From NCBI GenBank assembly GCA_025355035.1, contig JANXLS010000560.1, forward strand, positions 1-8,121: a stretch of DNA of 8,121 nucleotides. Direction: 5' to 3'. Source of the DNA: Planctomycetota bacterium (lineage in GTDB: Bacteria; Planctomycetota; SZUA-567; H5-PLA8). Numbering within the stretch: the first letter of the stretch is position 1; each line of letters opens with the position of its first letter. Position numbers and translations under genes: made by a program. Under the pieces are notes generated by a model that saw only the letters and a list, made by a program, of their open reading frames with translations, had not been told where the DNA came from and made no database searches. Of the stretch, positions 1-5,881 are shown in pieces.

Positions 1-39
1 CGCCGGACCTGCGACCAGAAAAAACACGCCTGATGTCAT
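1..39 (-). CDS. gmk: Guanylate kinase, N-terminal fragment (runs off left edge)
   Basis: Thirteen codons are visible on the - strand from ATG at 39-37, reading MTSGVFFLVAGPA. This matches the start of bacterial guanylate kinase: a short lead-in, a hydrophobic beta strand, then the beginning of the P-loop (family pattern roughly G-x-L-[FY]-[VI]-[VLI]-[SA]-G-P-[SA]-G-x-G-K). A good Shine-Dalgarno, AGAGGAA, lies at 51-45 on the - strand with about 7 nt to the ATG. The gene follows yicC on the same strand, and yicC next to gmk is a common bacterial arrangement. The enzyme phosphorylates GMP to GDP with ATP in the cytoplasm. The GK-defining part of the P-loop and the GMP-binding residues lie outside the window, so another P-loop kinase cannot be excluded. 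The identification rests on 13 residues plus context. Confidence 0.66.
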   Translation of the reverse strand, partial: MTSGVFFLVAGPA

Positions 40-44
40 CTGAC

Positions 45-51
45 TTCCTCT
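45..51 (-). promoter_or_regulatory. Ribosome binding site of gmk
   Basis: The - strand reads AGAGGAA here, and the AGAGG core is about 7 nt upstream of the ATG at 39-37. It supports translation starting at that ATG and so supports the edge fragment being a real gene start. The same AGAGGAA string precedes the aminotransferase gene at 5803-5809. Confidence 0.65.
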
Positions 52-90
52 AACAATCTTCACGCTTGCCTTTGATTAGCGCGCTCTCTT

Positions 91-213
91 TTTTAACACA
101 AAGGCACAAAGACACGAAGATACAAAGGGAAACCAAAAACATTAACTTTTAAAATCGACTGCTTTATTCTACCAAATCTTTGTGCCTTAGGCCTTAGTGC
201 CTTTGTGCTAAAA
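91..213. repeat. Palindromic element made of 8-nt repeats, between yicC and gmk
   Basis: The left arm (96-127) is four contiguous 8-nt units on the + strand: ACACAAAG, GCACAAAG, ACACGAAG, ATACAAAG. The right arm (178-208) holds the same unit inverted: CTTTGTGC, CTTAGGC (one base short), CTTAGTGC, CTTTGTGC. The outer 17 nt of each arm (91-107 and 197-213) are complementary at 16 of 17 positions, and the inner parts pair imperfectly. The roughly 50-nt centre (128-177) is AT-rich with no recognised content. The element fills most of the 202-bp space between the yicC stop and the gmk start, so a yicC-gmk transcript would carry a long imperfect hairpin. I recall similar CTTTGTG tracts scattered through genomes of environmental bacteria, but this was not checked here. 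There is no transposase and no clear target duplication. Confidence 0.8.
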
Positions 214-241
214 ACAGAAACGCTTGGAACACGGAAAGCGT

Positions 242-1165
242 TTACTCCAAATTCTGCACCTGCTCGCGAATTTTTTCGATCAGGCCTTTCATGTCCACGA
301 CGCGGTACGTGATGCGGTCGTCGTTGGCTTTCGAGCCAATTGTATTCGTTTCGCGGAACAATTCTTGCGTCAGGAAGTCGAGTTTTTTTCCGGTTTCGCC
401 GCCTTCGACGATCGTCGTTTCCATCTGCTGAAAGTGGCTCTCCAAGCGTGCCAATTCTTCGCTGACGTCGGTGCGATCGGTTGCCAGCACCGTTTCGCGT
501 TCGATCACATCGTTGTTCAGCGGCGCGTTGACATTTGAATCCGCGAGTAACTTTTGAATGCGTTCTTTGAACCGTTGCACGGACGATTTTAGTGCTTCCG
601 GTGCGACGGTTCCAATGGCGACGCGGTGTTCGGCGAGCTTCGCCAGTTGGGCGCGAATGTCGGCGGCCATCGATGCGCCTTCTTTTTCGCGCATCTGATT
701 GAACTGGTCGAGCGCTCCCTGCAGGGCTTTGTGACTCAACTCCCAAACTTGTTCAATGTCTTCTTTCGCATCGATGCGTTTGACAACGCCGGGCAGGTTC
801 ATCAGGGCTGCGAGCGGGACGCCGCCCTTGAGCTTCAATTTTTTCGCGATCTTGCCAGCCTGCTTCGCGTAGGCGGCGAGCGCGCGTTCGTTCAATTCGC
901 TGCCGCCTTCTTCGCTGCCATCTTCGAAGAAGAGATTCACATCGATGCTGCCGCGCTTGACGCCGAGTTCGTTGATCAGTGTCTTGATGCGATCTTCAAG
1001 CGTGCCGTAGCGGCCCGGGAGCTTGACGTTCAGCTTGAAGAAGCGACCGTTGACTGAACGGACTTCAGCGGTGACTTTGCGCCCGTCTTCCGCCACGGCG
1101 CGACCGTATCCCGTCATGGAACGCACGGGCGGTTGCTTGCTCTTCGATGCTGCGGAAAGGGACAT
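242..1165 (-). CDS. yicC: YicC/YloC-family endoribonuclease
   Basis: A 307-residue protein matching YicC over its full length. The N-terminal YicC-like domain starts with VRSMTGYGRA (14-23), followed by EVRSVNGRFFKLNVKLPGR (34-52), RGSIDVNLFF (71-80) and LPGVVKR (124-130). The C-terminal domain carries the family's most conserved blocks: DVSEELARLESH (233-244), GKKLDFLTQELFRETNTIGSK (259-279) and the ending IREQVQNLE (299-307). YicC family members are reported to act as endoribonucleases affecting small RNA turnover in Enterobacteria, and the role in this phylum is inferred. The ATG at 1165-1163 is chosen because the conserved MTGYGR block follows closely. An in-frame GTG at 1198-1196 would add 11 residues, but it lies inside a strong hairpin (1190-1209). 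The Shine-Dalgarno is weak for both starts. The gene sits 93 bp after secG and before gmk, probably co-transcribed. Confidence 0.95.
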   Translation of the reverse strand: MSLSAASKSKQPPVRSMTGYGRAVAEDGRKVTAEVRSVNGRFFKLNVKLPGRYGTLEDRIKTLINELGVKRGSIDVNLFFEDGSEEGGSELNERALAAYAKQAGKIAKKLKLKGGVPLAALMNLPGVVKRIDAKEDIEQVWELSHKALQGALDQFNQMREKEGASMAADIRAQLAKLAEHRVAIGTVAPEALKSSVQRFKERIQKLLADSNVNAPLNNDVIERETVLATDRTDVSEELARLESHFQQMETTIVEGGETGKKLDFLTQELFRETNTIGSKANDDRITYRVVDMKGLIEKIREQVQNLE

Positions 1166-1189
1166 GAGTACTCGCAATGAAATAGTGAA

Positions 1190-1209
1190 AGGCGGCACTT
1201 CAGCCGCCT
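1190..1209 (-). other. Hairpin in the secG-yicC gap
   Basis: A perfect 7-bp GC-rich stem: AGGCGGC at 1190-1196 and GCCGCCT at 1203-1209, with a 6-nt loop. On the - strand only a short TTT follows the stem, so it is a weak terminator at best. An mRNA processing or stability hairpin between secG and yicC is as likely. It would hide the alternative GTG start of yicC at 1198. Confidence 0.55.
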
Positions 1210-1228
1210 GATGTAGCGTGTCGTACGC

Positions 1229-1248
1229 GCGGCGCGAAAAAACGCCGC
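1229..1248 (-). other. Second hairpin downstream of secG
   Basis: A 6-bp all-GC stem: GCGGCG at 1229-1234 and CGCCGC at 1243-1248, with an 8-nt loop. It begins 10 bp after the secG stop. On the - strand the run of six T is in the loop and not after the stem, so it is not a standard intrinsic terminator. With the hairpin at 1190-1209 it makes a tandem pair in a 93-bp gap, possibly reducing read-through from secG into yicC. Confidence 0.5.
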
Positions 1249-1258
1249 ACGATCACTT

Positions 1259-1768
1259 TTACTTGGCTTCAGGAGCCTTCGCCGGTTCGGCCGGTTTCGT
1301 TTCGACCTTGAGCGCCGGGGCGGGTGTCGTCGCCGGAGCGGTCGTTGCAGCTGGCGTCGTCGCTGTTGTGGTGCTGACGGTCAGTGCAGTTACAGGAACA
1401 GGAACAGGAACAGGAACCGAAACAGGGGCTGTCGGAGCGGGTGCGGGTACGGGTACTGCTACCGGGGCAATCGTCGGGCCCATTGAACTTGTCGTCGGCG
1501 CTTCGGCGATCTTTTCTTCTTCAAAGAAGTTAGCCGATTGCGTCGGGCGATTGATGATTCCGAGGGCAATCGCGAGCACGAAAAAGAGGATGGCCATAAA
1601 GGCTGTTGCACGGCGAATCGGATTGGTCACGCCTTCGATGCCGGCGGCTTTTGTGCCTCCGAGCGCGGTCAAACCGCCACCCTTGCCCTCCTGCAACATG
1701 ATCAGGAACGTCATGAGAATTCCGACAACGACCAGAACGCCGGTCAATAAATTTGAAACCAATGGCAT
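1259..1768 (-). CDS. secG: Preprotein translocase subunit SecG with Pro/Val/Ala/Thr-rich tail
   Basis: A 169-residue inner-membrane protein, the auxiliary subunit of the SecYEG channel. It has two predicted membrane helices (about 5-25 and 53-72) flanking the SecG signature LQEGKGGGLTALGG (25-38), which fits the family's cytosolic loop. The start at 1768-1766 is supported by GGAGA at 1780-1776, 7 nt upstream. An in-frame start 14 codons further up has less support. Residues from about 77 on form a hydrophilic then low-complexity tail: acidic EEEK (83-86), a Pro-Val/Pro-Ala block (101-127), a Thr/Ala block (129-150) and a Lys/Glu/Ala/Pro end (154-169). Minimal SecG proteins are about 75-110 residues, so this tail more than doubles the protein. 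Its role is unknown. tpiA lies 73 bp upstream and yicC 93 bp downstream. Confidence 0.93.
   Translation of the reverse strand: MPLVSNLLTGVLVVVGILMTFLIMLQEGKGGGLTALGGTKAAGIEGVTNPIRRATAFMAILFFVLAIALGIINRPTQSANFFEEEKIAEAPTTSSMGPTIAPVAVPVPAPAPTAPVSVPVPVPVPVTALTVSTTTATTPAATTAPATTPAPALKVETKPAEPAKAPEAK
1392..1415. repeat. Hexanucleotide tandem repeat inside secG
   Basis: Four perfect copies of ACAGGA on the + strand encode part of the Pro-Val run of SecG (alternating Val and Pro codons on the - strand). A related GCGGGT/ACGGGT run follows at about 1438-1456. The unit is a multiple of three, so copy-number slippage would change tail length without breaking the frame. Confidence 0.75.
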
Positions 1769-1775
1769 TTTTAAA

Positions 1776-1780
1776 TCTCC
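1776..1780 (-). promoter_or_regulatory. Ribosome binding site of secG
   Basis: GGAGA on the - strand, 7 nt before the ATG at 1768-1766. It selects the start that places the first membrane helix right at the N-terminus, as in other SecG proteins. Confidence 0.65.
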
Positions 1781-1816
1781 ACTTAAATTGCGCGAACTTG
1801 ATAAACGCATTCACGT

Positions 1817-1833
1817 GCAGGCAAAACGCCTGC
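1817..1833 (-). other. Hairpin in the tpiA-secG gap
   Basis: A perfect 6-bp stem: GCAGGC at 1817-1822 and GCCTGC at 1828-1833, with a 5-nt loop, starting 8 bp after the tpiA stop. There is no T tract on the - strand, so termination is not supported. It could stabilise or process a tpiA-secG transcript. Confidence 0.5.
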
Positions 1834-1841
1834 GAATCTCA

Positions 1842-2600
1842 TTACTTCGCTGCTTTGACAATCGCTTCGAAATCGGCCGCAACCAAACTTGCCCCGCCAA
1901 CCAACGCGCCATCAATATCGGGCTGGGACAGAAGGCTTGCGGCGTTGTCGGCCTTGACCGAACCACCGTATTGAATGCGCAGCGCTTCGGCGACTTCGTT
2001 GGTGTAAAGGGAGCGGACCAGCCCACGGATGAACGCGTGAACGTCTTGTGCCTGAGCGGGCGTCGCTGTCAACCCGGTGCCGATGGCCCAAACAGGTTCG
2101 TAAGCAATTGTAATTCCGGCCATCTGTTCGGCGGTAATTCCGATCAATGCGCCCAAGACTTGAGTGCGGATAATGTCTTCGGTCACGTTGGCGAGGCGCT
2201 GATCTTTCGTTTCTCCGACGCAGACGATGGGCTTGATGTTGTGGGCCAGCGCGGCGAAGATGCGCTTGTTGACTTTTTCGTCGTTGTCGCCGAAGTACTG
2301 GCGGCGTTCGCTGTGCCCGACGATCACGTCGCGGACGCCAGCGTCAACCAGCATCTGCGGGGAGACCGCACCTGTGTATGCGCCGAACTTTTCCCAATGC
2401 ATGTTCTGGGTGCCAACATCGATGTTGCTGCCCTTCAATACTTCGGACACGACCGCCACACTCAAGTACGTTGGGAAGATCGCGATGTCGCATTTCGTGT
2501 ATTTTTCAAGACGAGCCCGCAGGTCCAGCGCGAGTGTGCGCGACTCGGACGGCGTCTTGTTCATCTTCCAATTCCCGGCTACAAACGAACGACGTGCCAC
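1842..2600 (-). CDS. tpiA: Triosephosphate isomerase
   Basis: A 252-residue TIM-barrel enzyme interconverting dihydroxyacetone phosphate and glyceraldehyde 3-phosphate in the cytoplasm (glycolysis and gluconeogenesis). All active-site elements are visible: Asn10 and Lys12 in GNWKMN, the electrophile His96 in IVGHSERR (93-100), the catalytic base Glu168 in AYEPVWAIGTG with the flexible loop 6 (about 169-176), and the phosphate-binding segments YGGSV (211-215) and GALVGGASL (231-239). The length matches the usual 250 or so. The start is a GTG at 2600-2598. It places the conserved FVAGNWKMN block at the expected distance and has AAGGAG 8 nt upstream. An ATG at 2620-2618 is out of frame. pheA ends 49 bp upstream and secG starts 73 bp downstream, so co-transcription is likely. 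Confidence 0.97.
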   Translation of the reverse strand: MARRSFVAGNWKMNKTPSESRTLALDLRARLEKYTKCDIAIFPTYLSVAVVSEVLKGSNIDVGTQNMHWEKFGAYTGAVSPQMLVDAGVRDVIVGHSERRQYFGDNDEKVNKRIFAALAHNIKPIVCVGETKDQRLANVTEDIIRTQVLGALIGITAEQMAGITIAYEPVWAIGTGLTATPAQAQDVHAFIRGLVRSLYTNEVAEALRIQYGGSVKADNAASLLSQPDIDGALVGGASLVAADFEAIVKAAK

Positions 2601-2608
2601 GTGTAAAA

Positions 2609-2614
2609 CTCCTT
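2609..2614 (-). promoter_or_regulatory. Ribosome binding site of tpiA (decides a GTG start)
   Basis: The - strand reads AAGGAG, 8 nt before the GTG at 2600-2598. This strong site supports the non-ATG start. Confidence 0.75.
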
Positions 2615-2619
2615 TTCCA

Positions 2620-2645
2620 TTGGACCACCGACAAACGGCGTCCAA
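2620..2645 (-). other. Hairpin directly upstream of the tpiA ribosome binding site
   Basis: Stem TTGGAC (2620-2625) with GTCCAA (2640-2645), extended inside by CCG (2628-2630) with CGG (2636-2638) across small unpaired bases. It fills the pheA-tpiA gap, ending 5 bp from the Shine-Dalgarno. It has no T tract after it, so it is not a terminator. It could affect tpiA translation or protect the mRNA end. Confidence 0.45.
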
Positions 2646-2649
2646 AAAT

Positions 2650-3861
2650 TTACAACGTCACCGCTTTTGCAACCGATGCAGACGACGGCAAGCGTTCGGA
2701 CATCGGGTAACTTCCCAGCACTTCGAGATGGCGGACTTGCGCTTCCAATTCGCGCAACGTTCGCATCACCGGCTCGTCCTGAATGTGTCCTTCAACGTCG
2801 AGGTAAAAGTTATACTCCCACGCGCGCCGTTTGCTAGGGCGCGATTCAATACGCGTGAGATTAATTTTGTTGTCGTCAAACGCTTTCAACAATCGTCGCA
2901 ACGCGCCGGGTTCGTCCTTGATCGAAATCAGAACGCTCGTCTTATCCTTGCCCGTGCGTTCGGCCATGCGTTCGGCGATCACGAAGAAGCGCGTGATGTT
3001 GTACGGCGAATCTTCGATGTGTTCGGCAACGACCGGGACATTGTAAATCTCAGATGCCAGCGTCCCGGCCACGGCCGCAACGCTCGGATCTTTTCCTGCG
3101 CGTTCGGCGGCTTCAGCGGTCGATCCGACTTCGCGCTTTTCGATCCCCGCCAAATTGCCCTGTAACCAATTTCGGCACTGCGCGAACGGCTGCGGGTGGC
3201 TGTAAATCAGTTTGATGTCTTCCATCTTGCCTTTGCAAAGCAAGTGGTGGTGGATCGGCAAATAGATTTCGCTGGCGATTTTCAGCTTCGTTTCTGCGAA
3301 GATATCGATCGTCTGATTGACGCCGCCTTCGGTCGAATTTTCGATTGGAACCAAACCGTAATCGGCTTCGCCACGTGCGACGCATGTGAACACTTCGCGC
3401 ATGTCTTTCGTCGGGATGTATTCGACGGAGGAACCAAATTTTGTTCGCGCGGCCAGATGGGTGAACGTGCCGTGTTTGCCAAAAAAGGCGACGCGCGTGG
3501 GCCGTTCAAGGGCGATCGTCGCGGACATGATTTCGCGATAAATCGCTTTGAATGCTTCGTCCTTCAGCGGTCCCCTATTTTGAGCGGCGACTTTTTTATA
3601 AACCTGAAGTTCGCGTGAAGAACTGTAGGGTTTGACGCCGCCTTTTGCTTTCAACGCGCCGATTTTCATGGCGTTTTGAGCGCGTTCGTTGATCAGCGCA
3701 ACGATCTTCGTGTCGAGTTCATCAATGGCGTGTCGCCACTGCTCGATACCCACTTCCAGCGAGGGCTCTTGGACAGCTAGTTTGGACGATTTTTTCTTCA
3801 TGCTTCTTTTAAAGGTCGCAGTCTTAGGCATTCGAAATGTGAATTGTTGAACGGCTTCCAT
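2650..3861 (-). CDS. pheA: Bifunctional chorismate mutase / prephenate dehydratase
   Basis: A 403-residue cytoplasmic enzyme with three domains. The AroQ-type chorismate mutase spans about 39-120, with the first-helix arginine in QWRHAIDELD (41-50), NER (58-60), Lys71 and RE (83-84). Prephenate dehydratase spans about 122-300, with VAFFGKHGTFTHLAA (124-138), VPIENSTEGGVNQTID (171-186), YSHPQPFAQC (220-229) and the catalytic TRF motif (290-292). The ACT domain spans about 307-385, with the phenylalanine-binding elements GALRRLL (319-325) and ESRP (339-342), predicting feedback inhibition by phenylalanine. It converts chorismate via prephenate to phenylpyruvate. Residues 1-35 are a basic, non-conserved lead-in. 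The ATG at 3861 has no clear Shine-Dalgarno, and in-frame ATGs at 3831 and 3801 are alternatives that keep all domains. A terminator hairpin sits immediately upstream. tpiA follows after 49 bp. Confidence 0.95.
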   Translation of the reverse strand: MEAVQQFTFRMPKTATFKRSMKKKSSKLAVQEPSLEVGIEQWRHAIDELDTKIVALINERAQNAMKIGALKAKGGVKPYSSSRELQVYKKVAAQNRGPLKDEAFKAIYREIMSATIALERPTRVAFFGKHGTFTHLAARTKFGSSVEYIPTKDMREVFTCVARGEADYGLVPIENSTEGGVNQTIDIFAETKLKIASEIYLPIHHHLLCKGKMEDIKLIYSHPQPFAQCRNWLQGNLAGIEKREVGSTAEAAERAGKDPSVAAVAGTLASEIYNVPVVAEHIEDSPYNITRFFVIAERMAERTGKDKTSVLISIKDEPGALRRLLKAFDDNKINLTRIESRPSKRRAWEYNFYLDVEGHIQDEPVMRTLRELEAQVRHLEVLGSYPMSERLPSSASVAKAVTL

Positions 3862-3869
3862 CCCGCATC

Positions 3870-3904
3870 AAAAAAAAGGCGCTACCAAATACGTGGGTAG
3901 CGCC
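3870..3904 (-). terminator. Intrinsic terminator between greA and pheA, or pheA attenuator
   Basis: On the - strand a perfect 9-bp stem, GGCGCTACC (3904-3896) and GGTAGCGCC (3886-3878), with a 9-nt loop is followed by eight T (3877-3870). This is a textbook Rho-independent terminator for - strand transcription. It lies 114 bp after the greA stop and ends only 8 bp before the first pheA ATG. It either ends the greA transcript or, if pheA is transcribed from upstream, controls pheA as an attenuator. The + strand side has no T tract. Confidence 0.88.
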
Positions 3905-3981
3905 TATCGTTCAAAAATGACGATTTCAGCAACCGAAGTACCCCTAAAAATACCTGTACCTGCGCTAAATTCGAATTCCCA

Positions 3982-4009
3982 ATGTTAACCATCCGTTAGA
4001 TGGAGTCAA
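3982..4009 (-). promoter_or_regulatory. Candidate sigma-70-type promoter for pheA
   Basis: On the - strand TTGACT (4009-4004) and TAACAT (3987-3982) are separated by 16 nt, which are 5/6 and 4/6 matches to the -35 and -10 consensus. It lies just after the greA stop and points at pheA, placing transcription start near 3975, upstream of the terminator hairpin. A 5-bp dyad, CCATC/GATGG (3989-4003), lies in the spacer. This is prediction from consensus only, and promoter rules in this phylum are poorly known. Confidence 0.35.
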
Positions 4010-4018
4010 GTTCCAATC

Positions 4019-4489
4019 TTACTTAAATTCAATCTTCAGCACTTGGAACTTGATCAAGCCTTTGGGTGCCGGGACGTCGACGATGTCGCCCACTTTTTTG
4101 GTCAACAGCGCCTGGCCCATCGGACTGGTTGTCAGGATGCGGTTGCTGAACGGGTCGCTCTCGCCTTCGCCGACAAGCGTGTATTCTTCGACATCATTAT
4201 CGTTGAGACACTTGAGTGTCACGGTGACGCCGAAAACGATGGTGTCACCTCCCCCTTTGGAGACGGCCACAATTGAGGCTCGCGAGATCTTATCTTTGAG
4301 GATGTTGATCTGGCTTTCAAGCATCGACAAATCTTCGCGAGCGGCATGATACTCGGCGTTTTCCGACAGATCACCCTTTTCCCGGGCTTCCTTGATTTGG
4401 AGCAGCACTTTCGGGCGGCGATCTTCGTGAACAAACAAATCCGCCTTCAGTTTTTCGAGACCCTCCTGGGTCATCGGCACCGTAGACAT
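4019..4489 (-). CDS. greA: Transcription elongation factor GreA
   Basis: A 156-residue protein, close to the usual 158 of GreA. It binds the RNA polymerase secondary channel and stimulates cleavage of backtracked RNA. The N-terminal antiparallel coiled coil (about 5-75) carries the acidic tip in REKGDLSENAEYHAAREDL (36-54), with the catalytic Asp40 and Glu43. The C-terminal FKBP-like domain carries SPMGQALLTKKVGDIV (122-137). The ATG at 4489-4487 is chosen because AAGGAG lies 6 nt upstream (4501-4496) and the homologous N-terminus begins here. An in-frame upstream start would add 31 residues unlike GreA. The aminotransferase gene ends 102 bp upstream, and a terminator follows downstream at 3904-3870. 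Confidence 0.96.
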   Translation of the reverse strand: MSTVPMTQEGLEKLKADLFVHEDRRPKVLLQIKEAREKGDLSENAEYHAAREDLSMLESQINILKDKISRASIVAVSKGGGDTIVFGVTVTLKCLNDNDVEEYTLVGEGESDPFSNRILTTSPMGQALLTKKVGDIVDVPAPKGLIKFQVLKIEFK

Positions 4490-4495
4490 TCGATT

Positions 4496-4501
4496 CTCCT
4501 T
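4496..4501 (-). promoter_or_regulatory. Ribosome binding site of greA
   Basis: The - strand reads AAGGAG, 6 nt before the ATG at 4489-4487. It decides the start over the longer in-frame reading upstream. Confidence 0.7.
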
Positions 4502-4591
4502 AAATCGTTTACGACACAATGTCAGCCCGTGATGATGGCAGAGACCCATCCCGTAATCTGAATTACAGGACGCCACCCACACAAAACTATT

Positions 4592-5797
4592 CTATGAATT
4601 CAACAACTTTTCGAGCCGCGACAGTCCTTTTTCGATCAATTCATTGCTGGTCGCGTAGCTGAGCCGGACATGGTTCTTGGATCCAAACGCTTCGCCCGGC
4701 ACCAACGCGACGCCAGCCTGTTCGAGCGCAACCGCGCAGAAATCCATCGGCGACTTTACCGTCATTCCGTTGAATGTCCGCCCGAAAACGCCGGTCACGT
4801 TCGGGAAGCAGTAGAATGCGCCCTGCGGTTCGATGCAGGTGATGCCTTTCAACTGGTTCAAGCGATTGAACATTAACTTGCGTCGAATGTCGAATTGCGC
4901 CTTCATCATGGCAATGGCCGCGTTGGACTGCTCGAACTTTCCATACGCTTCTGCCGCACCGGCCTGACTGAACGCTGCCGGATCGCTGGTCGCGTGGCTC
5001 TGGAACTTCGAAACGGCCTTCATGATTTCTGATGGGCCAGCGGCCCAACCGATGCGCCAACCGGTCATCGAGAACGACTTCGAACACCCGTTGACGGTGA
5101 TGACTTGATCCTTTAATCCAGGCAACGCCGCAGCCAAGGACAGCGGATGAATGTCACCATATATAAGGTGCTCGTAAATCTCGTCGGAGATCGCGAGAAT
5201 TCCCGCCCGTTCTATGACGGCCCCAATCGCGCAGATTTCGACCGGCGTGTAAACGGTTCCGGTCGGATTCGACGGGCTGTTGTGCATGAACAGACGCGTC
5301 TTGGGCGTAATGGCCTTTTCGAGCTGTCCTGCGGTGATCTTAAACGCTGTCTTTTCGTCTGTTTCCAGAATGACCGGCGTACCGCCCGCGAGGCGGACCT
5401 GCTCAAGGTAGCTGACCCAATACGGTGCGGGAATGATGACTTCGTCGCCGGGTTCGATCAGCACTTGAAGAAGGTTAAAAAGGCTCTGCTTCGCGCCGTT
5501 GCTGACGACGATGTCTTCGACTTTATAGTCGAGATTGTTTTCGCGCTTGAGCTTCTCGACGATGCTTTTCTTGAGTTCCGCGCCGCGCTTGGCCGAATAT
5601 TTTGTATCGCCCGCCGTGATCGCCTTGCGACCGGCTTCGCAGATGTGCTCCGGCGTGTTGAAATCGGGTTCGCCGACGCCGTAACCGATGATGTCTTTGC
5701 CCTGCGCCTGCAACGACTTGGCTTTTGCATCAACGGCGAGCGTCGCACTGGGCGCCACTTCGCAAATGCGTTTTGCCAGCTTATACGAAACCGCCAT
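4592..5797 (-). CDS. Class I/II aminotransferase, aspartate aminotransferase type (possibly also prephenate/aromatic)
   Basis: A 401-residue fold-type I PLP enzyme of the 1-beta aspartate aminotransferase style. Visible elements: GVGEPDFNTP (40-49), TKYSAKRG (65-72), the phosphate-binding NGAKQ (100-104), PYWVSY (125-130) with the ring-stacking aromatic, NSPSNPTG (173-180) with Asn177, SDEIYEHLIY (204-213) with Asp205 and Tyr208, SKSFSMTGWRIGW (239-251) with the PLP Schiff-base Lys240 and Arg248, and the substrate carboxylate-binding Arg378 in HVRLSY. It should transfer amino groups between aspartate or glutamate and 2-oxo acids. Several 1-beta members also accept prephenate or aromatic keto acids, and pheA nearby makes that plausible but unproven. 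AGAGGAA lies just upstream of the ATG at 5797. The length is normal and all key residues are present. A terminator-like hairpin lies in its leader. Confidence 0.93.
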   Translation of the reverse strand: MAVSYKLAKRICEVAPSATLAVDAKAKSLQAQGKDIIGYGVGEPDFNTPEHICEAGRKAITAGDTKYSAKRGAELKKSIVEKLKRENNLDYKVEDIVVSNGAKQSLFNLLQVLIEPGDEVIIPAPYWVSYLEQVRLAGGTPVILETDEKTAFKITAGQLEKAITPKTRLFMHNSPSNPTGTVYTPVEICAIGAVIERAGILAISDEIYEHLIYGDIHPLSLAAALPGLKDQVITVNGCSKSFSMTGWRIGWAAGPSEIMKAVSKFQSHATSDPAAFSQAGAAEAYGKFEQSNAAIAMMKAQFDIRRKLMFNRLNQLKGITCIEPQGAFYCFPNVTGVFGRTFNGMTVKSPMDFCAVALEQAGVALVPGEAFGSKNHVRLSYATSNELIEKGLSRLEKLLNS

Positions 5798-5881
5798 GCC
5801 TGTTCCTCTTTTACGATTCTCGAAGTCGAGCGCCGAATAACCGATCCATTTGGACGCTCAAAAGCAATTCAAATTATTAAT

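Noticed and set aside
91..213. CRISPR array
   Set aside because: The 8-nt units are contiguous or inverted, with no unique spacers of regular length and no cas genes.
93..746. 217-codon - strand frame overlapping yicC
   Set aside because: It is a shadow of yicC in another frame, very Arg-rich, and its C-terminal end is just translation of the palindromic repeat element.
1218..2606. Long + strand open frame (462 codons) antisense to secG and tpiA
   Set aside because: It reads through the reverse complement of two well-conserved genes, has low-complexity Thr/Gly and Ala/Val content caused by the secG repeats, and matches no family.
2227..3165. 312-codon + strand frame antisense to tpiA and pheA
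   Set aside because: It is antisense to two clearly identified enzymes, has no recognisable domains and no ribosome binding site of note.
3882..3992. 36-codon - strand frame in the pheA leader (ATG 3992, stop inside the terminator stem), considered as a leader peptide
   Set aside because: It has only two scattered Phe codons, no Shine-Dalgarno, and the ATG lies upstream of the predicted transcription start.
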